Notes under the pieces: model-generated | Databases searched by the model: none | The model's input: the letters and a program-made list of their open reading frames with translations, nothing else | Told to the model about the DNA's origin: nothing | Assembly (NCBI RefSeq): GCF_021018895.1 | Contig: NC_079380.1 | Span: 11,350,236 to 11,414,235 of the forward strand | Source: Seriola aureovittata | Taxonomy: Eukaryota; Chordata; Actinopteri; Carangiformes; Carangidae | DNA length: 64,000 nt | Direction: 5' to 3' | Shown: positions 1-11,323 of the stretch, one piece after another | Numbering within the stretch: the stretch's first letter is position 1 | Layout: each line of letters begins with the position of its first letter | Position numbers and translations under genes: made by a program

Positions 1-2021
1 TTAAAGGTACCGTCCAGTCATAATTGTCACGTCTACCCCCTTTTGGAGAGAATAATGGCATCCTGTATGCAACCTGTCACATTAATTTGAACACCGTTAT
101 TAACCCTTCAAGAGACCCTCTACCAGCTTGAGAGGTGTGATTGATTCGTTCTCCCAGTTTGCTGCAGTTCATGTGGCGTGAGGTATTTTCGGTTTCACTT
201 TTTTTTTTTGAAAGCTGATATCCGAAAACACCAGAAATCATTTGTTAACTTTCAGAATCAAAAAAGGCAAAAGAAAATGTAAGTTTCAGGCTTTTTTTTT
301 TTTTTTCTTCATTCTGAATTTAATTGATTTCTAATTACACTGCCTACCTGGAGAGTGGCTTTTAATCATCCTTGGTCAGTAATATTAAATTTCACTCCTC
401 CTATGTACCACACACCAAGCTGATCAGCCACAAAAGCTGGCACCTCATCCATAATCAACTGTTCTCCATTTTGTCCTACCAGCACACCACTCCTACCACA
501 AAAAGAAAGGAAGAAAGAGAGAAAGAAAAAAAAAAACCCTCTGGGAAAGGTGTATGAGGCTGATAGCGAGTGATGTGCAAATCACACCAATAATTGCTAC
601 AGTTAGTGGTTCAATTTGATTAATGTGGCTTCGTTAAGGGTCCTTTAAGAGAAGAGAACACGTAATGGTGATGTGCAGTTAAGTCGGTTGGGATAGAGAG
701 CGCTTTCCATGTCCGGGGGTAGATGGGGGTTTCGTTCTGCACCACTAGATGTCTCTCTTCAGATAGGCTAGAAGTCTGGGGTTGGAGCTGACTGGGCTGA
801 GGGGCTGAGAGAGGTCAGACCCAGAGAAGAAGGTGGAGAGAAGAGGAGAGGAGAAAAAAGGAGTGAGGGCAACTCCACCGGGTCCAAAGCTTCTCTTTGT
901 GCCCTTGTTTGTACTCAGACGTGACTGTATACTCTGCTGCCTGGAAAGCCACAAAGGCTTTGTGCCTAGCTGTTGAACTGTGTTTGTTGTTTTTCAGGAC
1001 AGTCATGTAAGTGCATTTTGCTCACCTACAGTATTTGCCTCAACTCATTTGTGATGTAAAATGCAGAATACATAACTGTTGCCCATGAATTCTGCAGAGA
1101 TACAATGTTCATAAACTCCCGGAGCCAGTGAATGAAATGTCGCTTTTTCATGTATTCATTTACCCAACAAGTACTTTGTATTTGTTATTTATCTTCCATT
1201 TTCACCTCTCCGGGCCTTTCGTTCTGCCAAATGCACATTCCCCTCTGGTTTTGTTGAGATATGCCGTTCTGCATTTCTATTCCTTTGTCCTTCCCCCTCT
1301 TCAAGAGGAACTCACACATTTCCTTCATGCTCTTTATTGTCTGCTCTTCTATTCCCTTGTATCAACTGCAATCCTGTGCTTCAGAGGTTATATCGTTTTG
1401 TATTGGAGGGTCAGAAGTGCAGCAGTATGTTCGCCAACGGGCAGCTTATCTCAGCAACGCTGTAAGACTAGATTCCAGCAAATCCCACTGAAATCGCATA
1501 ACATATTCGAGCCCGCTGAAATACTTGTAGAACGAATAGGGAGTGAAATCTTAAAGCAGAAAAAAATATCCATAGGCTTTCTGTCACCTCTCCACATATT
1601 TGGTGCACTCTCTTTGCTGCAAAAATAAAAATACAAACACCATTTTATTCATTGGTGTCTGTTTTTCCGTGTGACAGTATGCAGGCCCTTGAACTGTGAT
1701 TCTCCAGAGTGTGTGAGGATGTGGCCGGGCAGCGGGCGTCATGGTGCCACAGCCTGCTTGTGCTGCTGCTGCTGCTGCTGTGCTGTGGAACAGACATGGA
1801 GCTAGTGTAATTATTTCCATTATCACCGCCACACAACACAGAGCTACAGAGACAGGGAGGACGAGAATTGAGGGGACTCACACTGGGACATATGAAATCT
1901 ACCTTCAACTTCTGTACACTGGCAGATTGAGAGAGAATGAGGGAGTCATACAGAGAGGTAGGGTGGTGAGAGGAAAGAGGATGTGAAGGAAGGTGGGAAC
2001 AAGAAATAGTTTTAGTAGACA

Positions 2022-2026
<5 letters not shown>
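1..2026. other. Non-coding DNA, no gene seen
   Basis: Ordinary AT-moderate non-coding sequence. It contains T-runs near 199-209 and 292-306, an A/G-rich patch near 500-537, and a pyrimidine-rich stretch near 1190-1370. That last stretch produces a chance open frame of about 166 codons on the + strand. The block at 560-640 is AT-rich and complex with TAATTG and GATTAAT cores. No splice-bounded exon is supported. Confidence 0.6.
1761..1780. repeat. (TGC)n trinucleotide microsatellite, about 7 units
   Basis: Near-perfect TGC/CTG tract. It reads as poly-Leu or poly-Ala in chance frames, but nothing around it supports an exon. Confidence 0.9.

Positions 2027-2053
<27 letters not shown>
2027..2053. 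repeat. (TG)13 microsatellite
   Basis: Perfect dinucleotide run, followed 25 bases later by a T17 run at 2079-2095. Confidence 0.95.
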
Positions 2054-2095
2054 CACTCTGTGCATACGTGTTTGCAACTTTTTTTTTTTTTTTTT

Positions 2096-3086
2096 CAAAA
2101 TTTGCAAAGAGGTGAGCTGTGCAATCAGTTTCTCTCCCCAGCTTGCAATCAGCAGGCATGTCAGTAAACACTGTTAATAGGGGTGGACACTCTCTCCCTT
2201 CTCACCCAAGACCCCTGCAGTTGCTAATTGGGATAAATGCAACTCCACGCTTCATTTACCCTCACCCTCTCTATCCCTTTTTGTCTTTTCCCCATACAGT
2301 TTTCTTCCTCCTCCTTTGCTTCTCCTTTAACCTCATCTTTCCCCTCCTCTCTATCTTCTGCTGCTCTCTTTGCTTGTCCTCCTCTGTGCTTGTTAATGGC
2401 TTCCCAGCTCATTGATGCCCCAGATGTTTTTTATCATCAAAACATGAGAAATGGCAGAGTGGACACGACGCCGTCTCTTCCGCCATGGGTGATTGAAATG
2501 AGCTGTTAGTTGTGTTTAACATGGGCACAAGACAAAAACTGTATTGAGTAATGAATCAGATATGAGATACTGTCAACACCAGTTAATACAAATAGCTTTT
2601 TTCTTTGATTACCTTTGATTACTGTAAGCTGCCTTGCAACAAAGACGCATCGTGCTGAAAGTTCCAGCACATAATACATACTCCATGTACCTTAGAGAAA
2701 AGAATAATTTGTTGATTTGATATTATTCATTATGATTTATTATTTTGTTGCTGCCTTCAACCCATGCTCTGCGTATATATGATGGTGTAATGTATTCATG
2801 GGTCTTGCTGCACCATCATTGCTTTTGTGATGTAATCTCTTTTCCCCTGGCTTGGACCCCACCTGTGGGAGAAATAGAGAGAGCTGTAAGTGCTTGTGTG
2901 ATGTAAAATGCCTAATTTGGGGGGTGATTGATGGTTTAATATTGCAGCCTGCAACCTTGCTGCCCCCACCTACCCAATGAAGCTGCAGGCAGGCGCGAAA
3001 CCGTAGCACTGTGTGTGTATAATGTCACTTTCTATTCTCACATTCAAACCTAGCTGGTGGAATTAAACCAATTCTGAGTTTGTTTT

Positions 3087-3088
<2 letters not shown>
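2096..3088. other. Non-coding DNA, no gene seen
   Basis: Pyrimidine-rich on the + strand from about 2240 to 2410 and otherwise mixed composition. No coding exon, RNA gene or repeat family was recognised. Confidence 0.55.

Positions 3089-3134
<46 letters not shown>
3089..3134. repeat. (TG)20 microsatellite ending in CGCGC
   Basis: Perfect TG run at 3089-3128 followed directly by CGCGC. The whole tract alternates purine and pyrimidine, which is the pattern that favours left-handed Z-DNA under supercoiling. Confidence 0.95.
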
Positions 3135-3600
3135 GTGTGGGCGTGCTGGAGCATTTCTACTATCGCAGCACAGCTAAAATCCACTTAGATATATTGACTG
3201 TGGTCTAGAGTCAGTGGTCAGTTATTGCAGCCATTTCTATTCTCCTCATTTTAACCAATCTTCCCTCATCTCTCCCGTCTCCTCTGTTTTCCCTGAGACA
3301 CAGAGCGAGTTCTCAGTGTCACTCATTACCGCTCACTTAATGTCATGAATACCCTCAACCCTCCTTCCTTTGTTGATTTTTCTGTTTCTGTCATTTTTAC
3401 TCATCTGCTGGGTTTTCAATTTGTTTGGTGAACTGTGTTTTACAAAGTCTTGCAGATTTCCCTGCAAATGATGTGGTGATCCGACTGGTATTACTTTAAA
3501 TAAACAGGTGAGGTTATCCTCTTTGAGAAAAATGACAAATGTTGATGAGTTTAACTGTCGAACAGGACTTATGGCCTGACAGTGTTATAGTGCCACAAAA
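3135..3600. other. Non-coding DNA, no gene seen
   Basis: Mixed-composition sequence with a short pyrimidine-rich part at 3240-3300. Nothing functional is recognised. Confidence 0.5.
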
Positions 3601-3676
3601 CCTCTTAGGAGGGAGGTTTTGGTGGATGTCTGGGTCAACAGAATGTGTGACTTTGACATGAGAGACGGTGGTTCTT

Positions 3677-3870
3677 TAGCCTGGAAACCAGACCAATCAG
3701 CAAGCTCATTATTCGCTCTCGCAGATGGGTCTGGCCCCCCTCCTGTTCAGACAGATTTCCATCTGTCCAGAGACGATCGGGCCAATCACAACCATTTATC
3801 TAAAATGGGGCAGGTTTGATATGATGACTGACAGAGGACCACAGCTGAAGCATTTTCATTAACAACCAAG
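3677..3870 (+). mobile_element. 5' non-coding part of a decayed DNA transposon
   Basis: This stretch lies immediately upstream of the helicase-like reading frame at 3871. Its text (AGCCTGGAAACCAGACCAAT, then GATGGGTCTGGCCC and CGATCGGGCCAATCAC) resembles, from memory, a repeat found many times in fish genomes. The upstream 75 bases (3601-3676, with GTGACTTTGACATGAGAGAC) may belong to the same or another repeat. The left boundary and target-site duplication were not found. Assignment as the transposon's leader is inferred from position. Confidence 0.45.
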
Positions 3871-4115
3871 ATGGCTACTGCTGATGTGGAGAGGTTTGTT
3901 AAAACCGCTATTGCGACAGTATTAAACAAACTGGATGGTATGATTTCTCTAAATGAAGAAGGATGAAGGACAAGAAGGATGGATTTGCTGTACTACTGAC
4001 AGGATTGGGTAAAAGTTTAATTTACCAAATGGCCCTGGTCTGCACTACATCAAACGTTTTATTGCTGATTGGTTTTAGATCTATGCAACTGTTGATAATG
4101 CTCCTTGGAAATTGA
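3871..4115 (+). pseudogene. Broken RecQ-like helicase ORF fragment of a DNA transposon
   Basis: An ATG at 3871 opens 31 codons (MATADVERFVKTAIATVLNK...) ending in TGA at 3964-3966. The frame at 3963-4115 then reads GFAVLLTGLGKSLIYQMA at 3981-4034. This matches the Walker A region of RecQ-type helicases (consensus about LPTGFGKSLIYQ), with the usual Pro replaced by Leu. A frameshift lies between the two parts, and the second frame ends in TGA at 4113. Helicase ORFs of this kind occur in some eukaryotic DNA transposons (Academ or ISL2EU-like; the superfamily is not resolved here). Only the N-terminal edge of the helicase domain remains, so it cannot be functional. Confidence 0.6.
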
Positions 4116-4254
4116 AAATGAAAATGAACTGAGAGGTTCCAGGATCTGGAGGCCCTGGAGGCCGTGTAAACAGAGAAAGCCTCTCTGGAGGGTGTCTGCA
4201 AGGACATGAAATGGCTGCTAAGTGCATCATTTGGTCAGTTTGTACTGCTAAAAA

Positions 4255-4703
4255 TGAGTAATTTCAAGACCCAAATGTAGACAATAAGAAAGGCTGGTAT
4301 GTGCAAAAAGGGAATTTAATAACAAAACTGACTTACACACAGGTGATGCAAGACGGAAGAACCGGTAAGAATACTAAACTCAGAAAATCCAATTGACGAG
4401 CAGGACTCAGGAACAGGAAAGGGAGCAGTAGAAACATCAGGGGACTGAACAGAAGCACGAGAGTCACTGGGGAAACTGAACAGAAGTAGAAGAGATGAAC
4501 TGACAAAGACAGTGGGGAAAACAGGCTAAAAGACACAAGGGAAGCAAGGATAATTGACACAGGTGAAACACATCAAGGCATGGCAGACAATCACAACAGC
4601 GGGGAAACTAGACAAAGAAGTAAAACAAACAGTGGACACACAAGATAAGTCATTTCAAGATAAAGTAGGTCCAAGCAGAGTTCTTTCAGGGCAGATCATG
4701 ACA
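4255..4703 (-). mobile_element. LTR-like interspersed retroelement repeat, probably solo
   Basis: Read on the minus strand this runs from TGTCATGATCTGCCC to CATTTGGGTCTTGAAAT. In between are a run of 'ttgatgtgtttcacctgtgtc' type and a TTATTAAATT poly(A)-signal-like motif about 50 bases before the end. That order (TGT start, polyadenylation motif, 'CATTTGGGTC' tail) resembles teleost gypsy-type LTRs or LINE 3' ends as I remember them. No coding domain and no clear 5-bp target duplication were found, so the class is uncertain. Confidence 0.4.
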
Positions 4704-5400
4704 TGGTAGATCACAAAAACATATACTAATCATTTTTTGACAGAACTGGTAAACAATGTTTGTGTCAGAGAGTGCTGATCATATAGATCATTTTGTAAGT
4801 TAATATACACGATACATTTTACTGCGTAGTTTGAAGGAGTTGTTGCACAGACAGAGTATTGGCTGGATGTGTAAACCACATTGTTTAATCAGGATGCATC
4901 TAAAGGATTGTTCTTTAGTTCCTGTTACTCTGAAGTTGTAACAGAGCAAAGCGATTTTATAAAACTTCTCAAACAATGCTTATGAGTGTTGACACACCCA
5001 CAGCAACAAGCAAGAGGTGGCAAACGATTAAATCTTTATGGTAATGTGAATCATGTAACTCTCTTGTAATTGGACAACTCTTTAACCTTTTTTTGCTTTC
5101 TGGATTTGTAGGTCTTGTTTGGCTAGAGCTTTTAAATTTCCCCACACGTTTCTAGTTCTCCGTCTCCGCTGGCTGACCTCCCTCCCATCAATCCTTGCAT
5201 CATAAGAAGATAGACGCTACCTGAGGAGCAGATAGAAAAATGATGATCAGTATCACTTTCAAAAGTTAGACAAAGTGCCTTTAGATCCTTCTTGATGCGT
5301 TCATCATCACGTCGATGTTGTTGATCTGTATTCTATACAGTTCTCAGTGGGGAAATGAATCATGCTACTATGCCTGTGAGTCATTTAGCTGTGCAGAAAC
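4704..5400. other. Non-coding DNA, possibly repeat-derived
   Basis: Follows the two transposon relics directly. It contains short stretches of mixed text near 5150-5300 that could be further repeat debris, but no family is recognised and no ORF is supported. Confidence 0.4.
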
Positions 5401-5540
5401 TATGGTGTCATTATGTTGATATTTTGCCTCCTATTAGCCATAAGGAACAACTGCTCACAGTGATATGCATAATGCCAGCCAGTGTGGACAAGCGCTAAGA
5501 AACACTTTGAATACTTATTCTGAATTTGAAATGCGCACAC
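5401..5540. promoter_or_regulatory. Candidate conserved non-coding element
   Basis: High-complexity sequence without simple repeats. It has TATTAGCCATAAGG and GATATGCATAATG octamer-like cores and ends at a short (CA) run. The call rests on texture only. Confidence 0.25.
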
Positions 5541-8305
5541 ACACACACGCTACATATGCATGTGTGCGGACACAGTCTCAAATGGTTGTTGTGCTAATAT
5601 GTTTTTAATGTCTTTGGGAAGCAGTCGACATCTCTAATTTGTTTTTGTCTAAGCTGTGTGCTTATGTGGATGGGGGACATCAAAGCAGTAAAAATAGCAT
5701 TTCTCATTAACCAGCCTTTCCCTCTCATTTATTTTCCTCGTTCTCACTTGCCAGTTTGTCCACATGAGTGTTTTTTTAGGCACAGCTTGTGAAGTTGTGA
5801 GGAGGAGTTGCTGGAGAAAAGATAATGGGCCGATGCTTGGTGTACATTTACTGCCTCCTATATTTGGTCCTCAGCAGGCTTTCATCAGGAACTCATCGCC
5901 GTTTGAGTTATCAATTGTCAAAAGCCTGTGTCAAATCAAGTTACATAATGTGAATGAAAGAGCCAGTTTACTTGTTCAAACTGACAGGTCCTAGCTCGGT
6001 ATGAATAATGTTTGAGACAAAACAGAAATAGCAGTTTACAGCAAGTGGTTTGATAAATGATTCTCGTGACAAAAAAAAAAAGAAACCCCCCCCCCCTCGT
6101 TTGTGAGTTTTTAAACTAGAGAATTCCAACTTTTTTTTTTTTTTTTTACATTAACTTAAAGTACCTCCATTTATGTATGTAAAAAAGGATAAAAACAACA
6201 ACAACAAAAAAACCACCACTAGGCTAATGAGCTTTACTTAACACCAAAACTGAGTGTGAAGACAACTGGCACTTGTTTTACTTTGGCAGCCACTGTACAG
6301 TGTACAGTATCTTGTACATGCCGGGACTGGGCCTCTGTTCACAAGCTCCTGAAGCGTAGTGGGGTTTTCCCATTTTCACATTCCATAGCTATTTTCATGT
6401 TTTTATACTTTTACTTGTATTCTGTTCTGATTTATGTGAAAAGATTGAAATGTATTGCTAGTATTCATTTACATTGCATTACCATATAATATTTTATAGA
6501 GGTACATTCTGGTTCATTTCAGTTAGTAGACTAACTGTAGCAGTCACTGACCAAATAAAAGTTAATTATTTAGGAACAACTCTGCGTGACACTGGACTAT
6601 TTATGTTGGAATCCTTGGCTGTACACTATTTTCATAAATAAAGCATCATGTATGTAACACGTCCCTCATGCGATGGTAAATTAGTGTTGCTTTTTCAATG
6701 GCGCTGCATCTTCTATAGCCTTTGAATTTCTAACGACATGCTGTGTTTTAGCTACATTCCATCTTCTGTGTGTATTCATATTTATACTTTGTGATGGCAC
6801 TATGATGTGGGTGTTTGTGTTTATGTCTCTAAGATGAAAGCCTATTGCTTCATTGGTCAACAAATAGGCATTCCCAGTGTATGCTATAAAGAAGAATAGG
6901 TACAGTGATTCTATTTGTTCATTACTATAATGAAACGATTAGATCTGCTTTAACATATTTCTGTGCATGCTGATGGGTTATCTGTCTCTCATTACCACAA
7001 CACAGTGGCCCTTTAAATAGCAGTATGAGCGAGATTTACTGAATCCACCCTGTCCACCATTTTGTGGACGAACCAGATTTCACCTCTGCTACACAGAACA
7101 GTTTTGCCGTGGCTATAATTGTCAAGGGACAGTGAGGTTAGGTGAAGAGAGAGCTGCATTTGACTGACTGATTTAGCTCATGATGAAACGTATCTCACCT
7201 CTGCAAGCTATTACAGTCTTATTATTCAGTTCATTATGACAGTTTCATGTCACCTGCTCTATTTATTCTCCATTTGTCTCGTCTCAGTGCGACGCCGTGA
7301 TGGGGAGCTGAATCCAGGGTATTTGCCACACCGGTAACAGACTCAACCAAAGTCACAAATCTGAAAACGCCCCACGGAGCTTTAAATACCTATTTTCTCA
7401 AATTCATGATTTGCCTGTAAGCTTGTTGTTAGTAAGAAGGACTTTTCCTCTGCGCTGAGTTTTGGGTCAGCAGGGTGTGGTGTCGCAGCCCCCTTCTGCC
7501 CTTCACTCGGCTGAAGTTGCATTGTTTCAGTTTAATTGGTTTTGGCTTGAACTCCTCAGCTGAATCATGTTTTCATAATTTAATCGAGAGGGCGGAGGAA
7601 TATAGTTACCCCATCAAGTCAATGCGTGATTAAAATCTGATAATAAACATTGTGCTAAAATTTAACTTTAATGGATTTATTTTACTATTCAGAAAAAATT
7701 AAGTCAGCCTCTGACATTTAGTTTCACTAAAAATGCATTTAATCAGAACCAAAATTCAAATACACCCTGTTTTAAAATAATGTGGAGCTGCTGGTTTGCT
7801 TGTGATTGAAACACAACTTAGTATTCTGCTTGTCACCGATTCAGCCTGCCAGGGAGTGATGGTCAAATATTGTTGCTGGAAAATAGTCAGTTCTGAAAGA
7901 TGTGATCTTGGCCTAAATTTCTGAATTGGATTGGATTTGGTTTCCATAGTAATGACCACAGAGTAGTCCATCCATTCAGTGGTGCCAGTGGACATGCATT
8001 TTTATGACTGTTCAGCCTGTTTGTGTAGTTTTGCTTCTCCTCCCCCTGATATGTTGCTCATTTAAATCATATAGCCAAGCCGGTTCCCTCTGTTATTATT
8101 CCATTGAGCAGGTTACAATCAATTCTGATGTGCTTTTAAAAACACCAGTGTGAGATGAGGAGTCACACTGATGTTGAAACAGAACAGGATAATGCTAATC
8201 ATCCCCAGCCATAACAGAATACATTATTCTTAGCCACTTCATGTTGCTGTGGAAACTGTTTAAGAGTCAGTAGGTCTGCCAAGAGTGTGCAGATAAACAT
8301 GTCAT
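5541..8305. other. Non-coding DNA with homopolymers and one palindrome
   Basis: Contains A11 at 6071-6081, C11 at 6086-6096, a T run at 6132-6147 and a 17-base odd palindrome at 6292-6308. AATAAA-type motifs occur near 6552 and 6636, but no upstream exon supports a gene 3' end. The segment 6960-7660 is complex and AT-rich and could hold regulatory sequence. No gene is supported. Confidence 0.5.
6292..6308. repeat. Perfect 8-1-8 inverted repeat (ACTGTACA-G-TGTACAGT)
   Basis: The two 8-base arms are exact reverse complements around a single G. The site could bind a dimeric factor or be chance. No neighbouring feature clarifies it. Confidence 0.85.
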
Positions 8306-8341
8306 TGTGTGTGTGTGTGTGTGCGCGCGTGTGCGTGCATG
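8306..8341. repeat. (TG)n/(CG)n alternating tract
   Basis: A TG run passes into GCGCGCGTGTGCGTGCATG. It alternates purine and pyrimidine throughout and contains CG steps, a strong Z-DNA-type pattern. A (TA)8 run follows at 8653-8668. Confidence 0.9.
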
Positions 8342-8869
8342 TACTATGTGCTTTATCGATTGAAATGTTGCACTACCCGGCTGCAATGCATGTTTGACTG
8401 GCTAATTTGAAAAACAGATGAACAGATTCATAGAGATTCATGGTGGGTTAGAAAGAAATGTAAAAATCAAGGCGGAAGGAAAAGAGACAGGCCGCACATG
8501 ATGGGAGAGAAAGATGCACTAAGAGTGGCGTCGGACTGAGAGCGAAAGAGGGAGTGAGCACCCAGTCTCGATCAGAAGAAAGAGTGAGACAAAGGAAGAT
8601 AAATGGAGAGAGCGAGATCAGAGACTGTAGTGACATGTATGTACAGTGTGTGTATATATATATATATAGAGATTATTATGGGGGTTGTGTATAAAACCCT
8701 CACTCTGAGGTGCGATGAATTGGCTTTATTAATGAAAGTGTGAGCCGCTGTGTGGTCATGGACCCAGGACGCACATGCACGCACACACACGCTGTGCTCC
8801 CTCTCCAGGCTCATATCATTACCCATCATTACACCCCCCATTTGGCATCAGCCGGCCAGATCGATCATG

Positions 8870-9530
8870 GCCGATAACTCTGTCTCACTCCAGGCCGGCC
8901 TATCTATCTCTATCTCACCCCCTCTCATATCTTACTTTCTCTATATCCCTCTTTTTCACACCATATCTCCTCTCTCTGTCTCAGCCCCCTCACACAACTC
9001 TCTCCTGCCTACAAACTGTATCAGTTTCAAAATTACTTAAATCATCCGCCTACCATATCCTCCTTTGCTTTTTAGCTTTGCTCTCTTCAAAGTATCTCTT
9101 CATCTCCCGTCGACCAAATCTCGCTATCTAACACTTACTAATCTCCTGCTGACTCCTCTCGCGGTTCTGAACCATATTTCCCTAACTCATATCCCCAGCT
9201 TTTACCACTGTGACAGGCATATCAATCAGCTTGTATTTCCATTTGTCGCTGACCTGCTTTCGGCTTCACTATAATACGCCTCTTCTTCTTCCACTGTACC
9301 CTCCCACAGCCTTTCATCTTTCTTTCAGTCTGTGTCACCCATCTTGCTCTCACTCAAACAGCCCAGTCACGCCAGCTGTGTCTTTGCTCATGACTCACCG
9401 ACACTTCCTCTCTCCTTTGCTGTACTCTCCTCCCCTCCTCCTCTCCCGTCTCCTCCACCATCTCCTTGTGCTCCTCCTCCTCTTCCAACTCTGCATCCCC
9501 CTCCTCTTCTTTGTAGAGAGAGAGTGGTGC
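8870..9530. repeat. Long pyrimidine-rich, strand-asymmetric tract
   Basis: About 650 bases in which the + strand is overwhelmingly C and T (CTCTCTC, CCTCCTCC), with few pure microsatellite units. It yields several overlapping Ser/Leu/Pro-rich chance frames. It reads as an old, diverged (CT)n-type region rather than coding DNA. Confidence 0.6.
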
Positions 9531-9889
9531 TTACATTAAGACTTGAAGGCTCAAGGCTGGGCTCAACACTCACTTGGAAAAGTTGTGAGCTTTTTTTTTT
9601 TGTGTGTGTGTGCTCACACTGCTTGTGCGAGAAAGCAAGCGACAGATGCGATGAACACTTGAAGAACAGAAAAAGCAAAACCAAATTTCATTCGTGCTGA
9701 TCTCATTTGAAGGCTTGATAACATGGCCTGAAAAGGAGGAGAGCGATCAGCTGCTTTTCGTCTCCGTCTCCTTCAGTCCCTCTGTTTACTTGCGTCTCTT
9801 GATCTAATGATGCTCTTGCTTGTGTATGTTCCACATTGATTCTAATTCAATTTGGATGGAACGAGTCTTTCAGACAATTGTCTGCAGCG

Positions 9890-10300
9890 AAGGCCCCAGA
9901 TGGATTTTTAGCTTCTTATGCAGGCATTAGAGATTAATGGGAGGAAGGCCACACTGGACAGAAGAGAGCAACAATCAATTTCTCAATAATTCCATATTTA
10001 CACATTCTCATGTAAAAGAGAGTAATAAAGAAGAGAAAAAAGGGAGAGGAGTACAGCACATAGCAGTGAGCAGAGTGGAGCGCCTCCCTCTCCTGGGAGA
10101 AAGAAGAGTATTGCAGGAAGAAATGAATGCAGCATTGCCACAACATGGCGAGTCTGTGCTGTTTTATATTAATGACATGCCCTTCTGTGTAAATGAATTG
10201 GTCCTGTTGCATGAAACATGGGCAGAGAGTTTTGATGAATTGATATTAATTGCCTTTAACTTAGTAATAACTCCAGAATAATAAATAGTCTTAGATTTGT
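9890..10300. promoter_or_regulatory. Candidate conserved non-coding element pair
   Basis: Two complex blocks (about 9890-10030 and 10125-10300) are separated by a purine-rich spacer. They hold repeated homeodomain-type cores: AGATTAATGG, CAATCAATTTC, ATATTAATGACATG, GAATTGATATTAATTGCC. A frame of about 114 codons crosses both blocks but has no protein-like motif, so a regulatory role is the better reading. No alignment was available. Confidence 0.35.
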
Positions 10301-10834
10301 TTTATAATCTTACATTAGGATTTCATATTTACTATATTAGCCATAAATTTTACTGATGATTTTACTACTTTCTTCTCATTCACAAACTTTTTTTTATTGT
10401 TGTTTCCAGCCAGGCATGTGAATGAACACATTAAACATGCACAAGAAATTAATGCTACAAACGGTGAAATTACTGAATAAATTGTTGTATAATTGTTGGC
10501 CATAATAAACCAAAATAAATCCCAGGTAGTAAAAACAATTTTTTTCTTTAAGCACCTTGAAAGCCAGCCACTTCAGAGTCAGCGCCTTGGCTATGGTTTC
10601 ATTTGAATGCTATCATGCAGTGACACACAGCCTTTGTACAGTATATTCGCTTTGACACAGTCTGTTTTCAAGCCCACTGTTGTGACACCATTGCTACTGG
10701 GAAATAAGTGTCTGTGTGTGCCTTTGTACAAGTGTGCATGGGCATGTTGCTGTGCGTTTGCGCTGTGTGTCCTGAGGCGTATCACTATACCGCACTCATC
10801 TCATGTCAAAACAGCTGTGACCTGCCAGACGTGA
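10301..10834. other. AT-rich non-coding DNA, nothing recognised
   Basis: AT-rich through about 10560, then mixed sequence with scattered TGTG. No exon, RNA or repeat family was recognised. Confidence 0.5.
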
Positions 10835-11050
10835 GCTGTGTGGTGATGTCATATAAGGCAGTCTAAAGCAGCACGGGCCTATGGTGCAGACTCCCTGGCC
10901 CCCATAATATCCCTGGCTGTCTGTAGTGGCTATTGTTTCCTGGCTTTCCAGCTCTTTGAGCATCTGGCTGAGATGGTCTCTGGAGGCTGTGCTATAAGCC
11001 CCGGACTCGCTCCCTGCAGGCCGTCTCACTGACAGGAGATCAGGCTACAT
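10835..11050. promoter_or_regulatory. Candidate conserved non-coding element
   Basis: A GC-balanced, repeat-free block with GATGTCATATAAGGC, CCCCCATAATATCCCTGG and GCATCTGGCTGAGATGG. The CATATAAGG core is TATA-like, but no exon follows. Called from texture only. Confidence 0.25.
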
Positions 11051-11155
11051 CAGTATGTGTGAGAGGTACAGCGGGATCTTAGAGATGGATCCTATTTCAG
11101 CTGATACAGCACACTGCGAGGTGGTTGCCAGAGACAAAAAACTTACTTTGTGCAC

Positions 11156-11158
<3 letters not shown>

Positions 11159-11193
<35 letters not shown>
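11159..11193. repeat. (TG)17 microsatellite
   Basis: Perfect TG run. Confidence 0.95.
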
Positions 11194-11194
<1 letters not shown>

Positions 11195-11275
11195 TGTGGA
11201 CACGTGTGTGCGCATAGTTGCATTTGATATGAGTGGGTTTTATGAAAAGACAGCAGCGAAAGACAGTTGAGACGG

Positions 11276-11323
11276 TGTGTGTGTGTGTGAGAGAGAGCGA
11301 GAGAGAGAGAGAAAAAGAGAGAG
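11276..11323. repeat. (TG)7 joined to (GA)n
   Basis: TG at 11276-11289 passes into an interrupted GA tract ending near 11323. Confidence 0.9.

Noticed and set aside
1128..1628. 166-codon open frame on the + strand
   Set aside because: Hydrophobic Phe/Leu/Ser composition comes from T/C-rich sequence, with no splice or homology support.
6540..6660. AATAAA-type motifs as a possible gene 3' end
   Set aside because: Such hexamers are frequent in AT-rich DNA and no terminal exon lies upstream.
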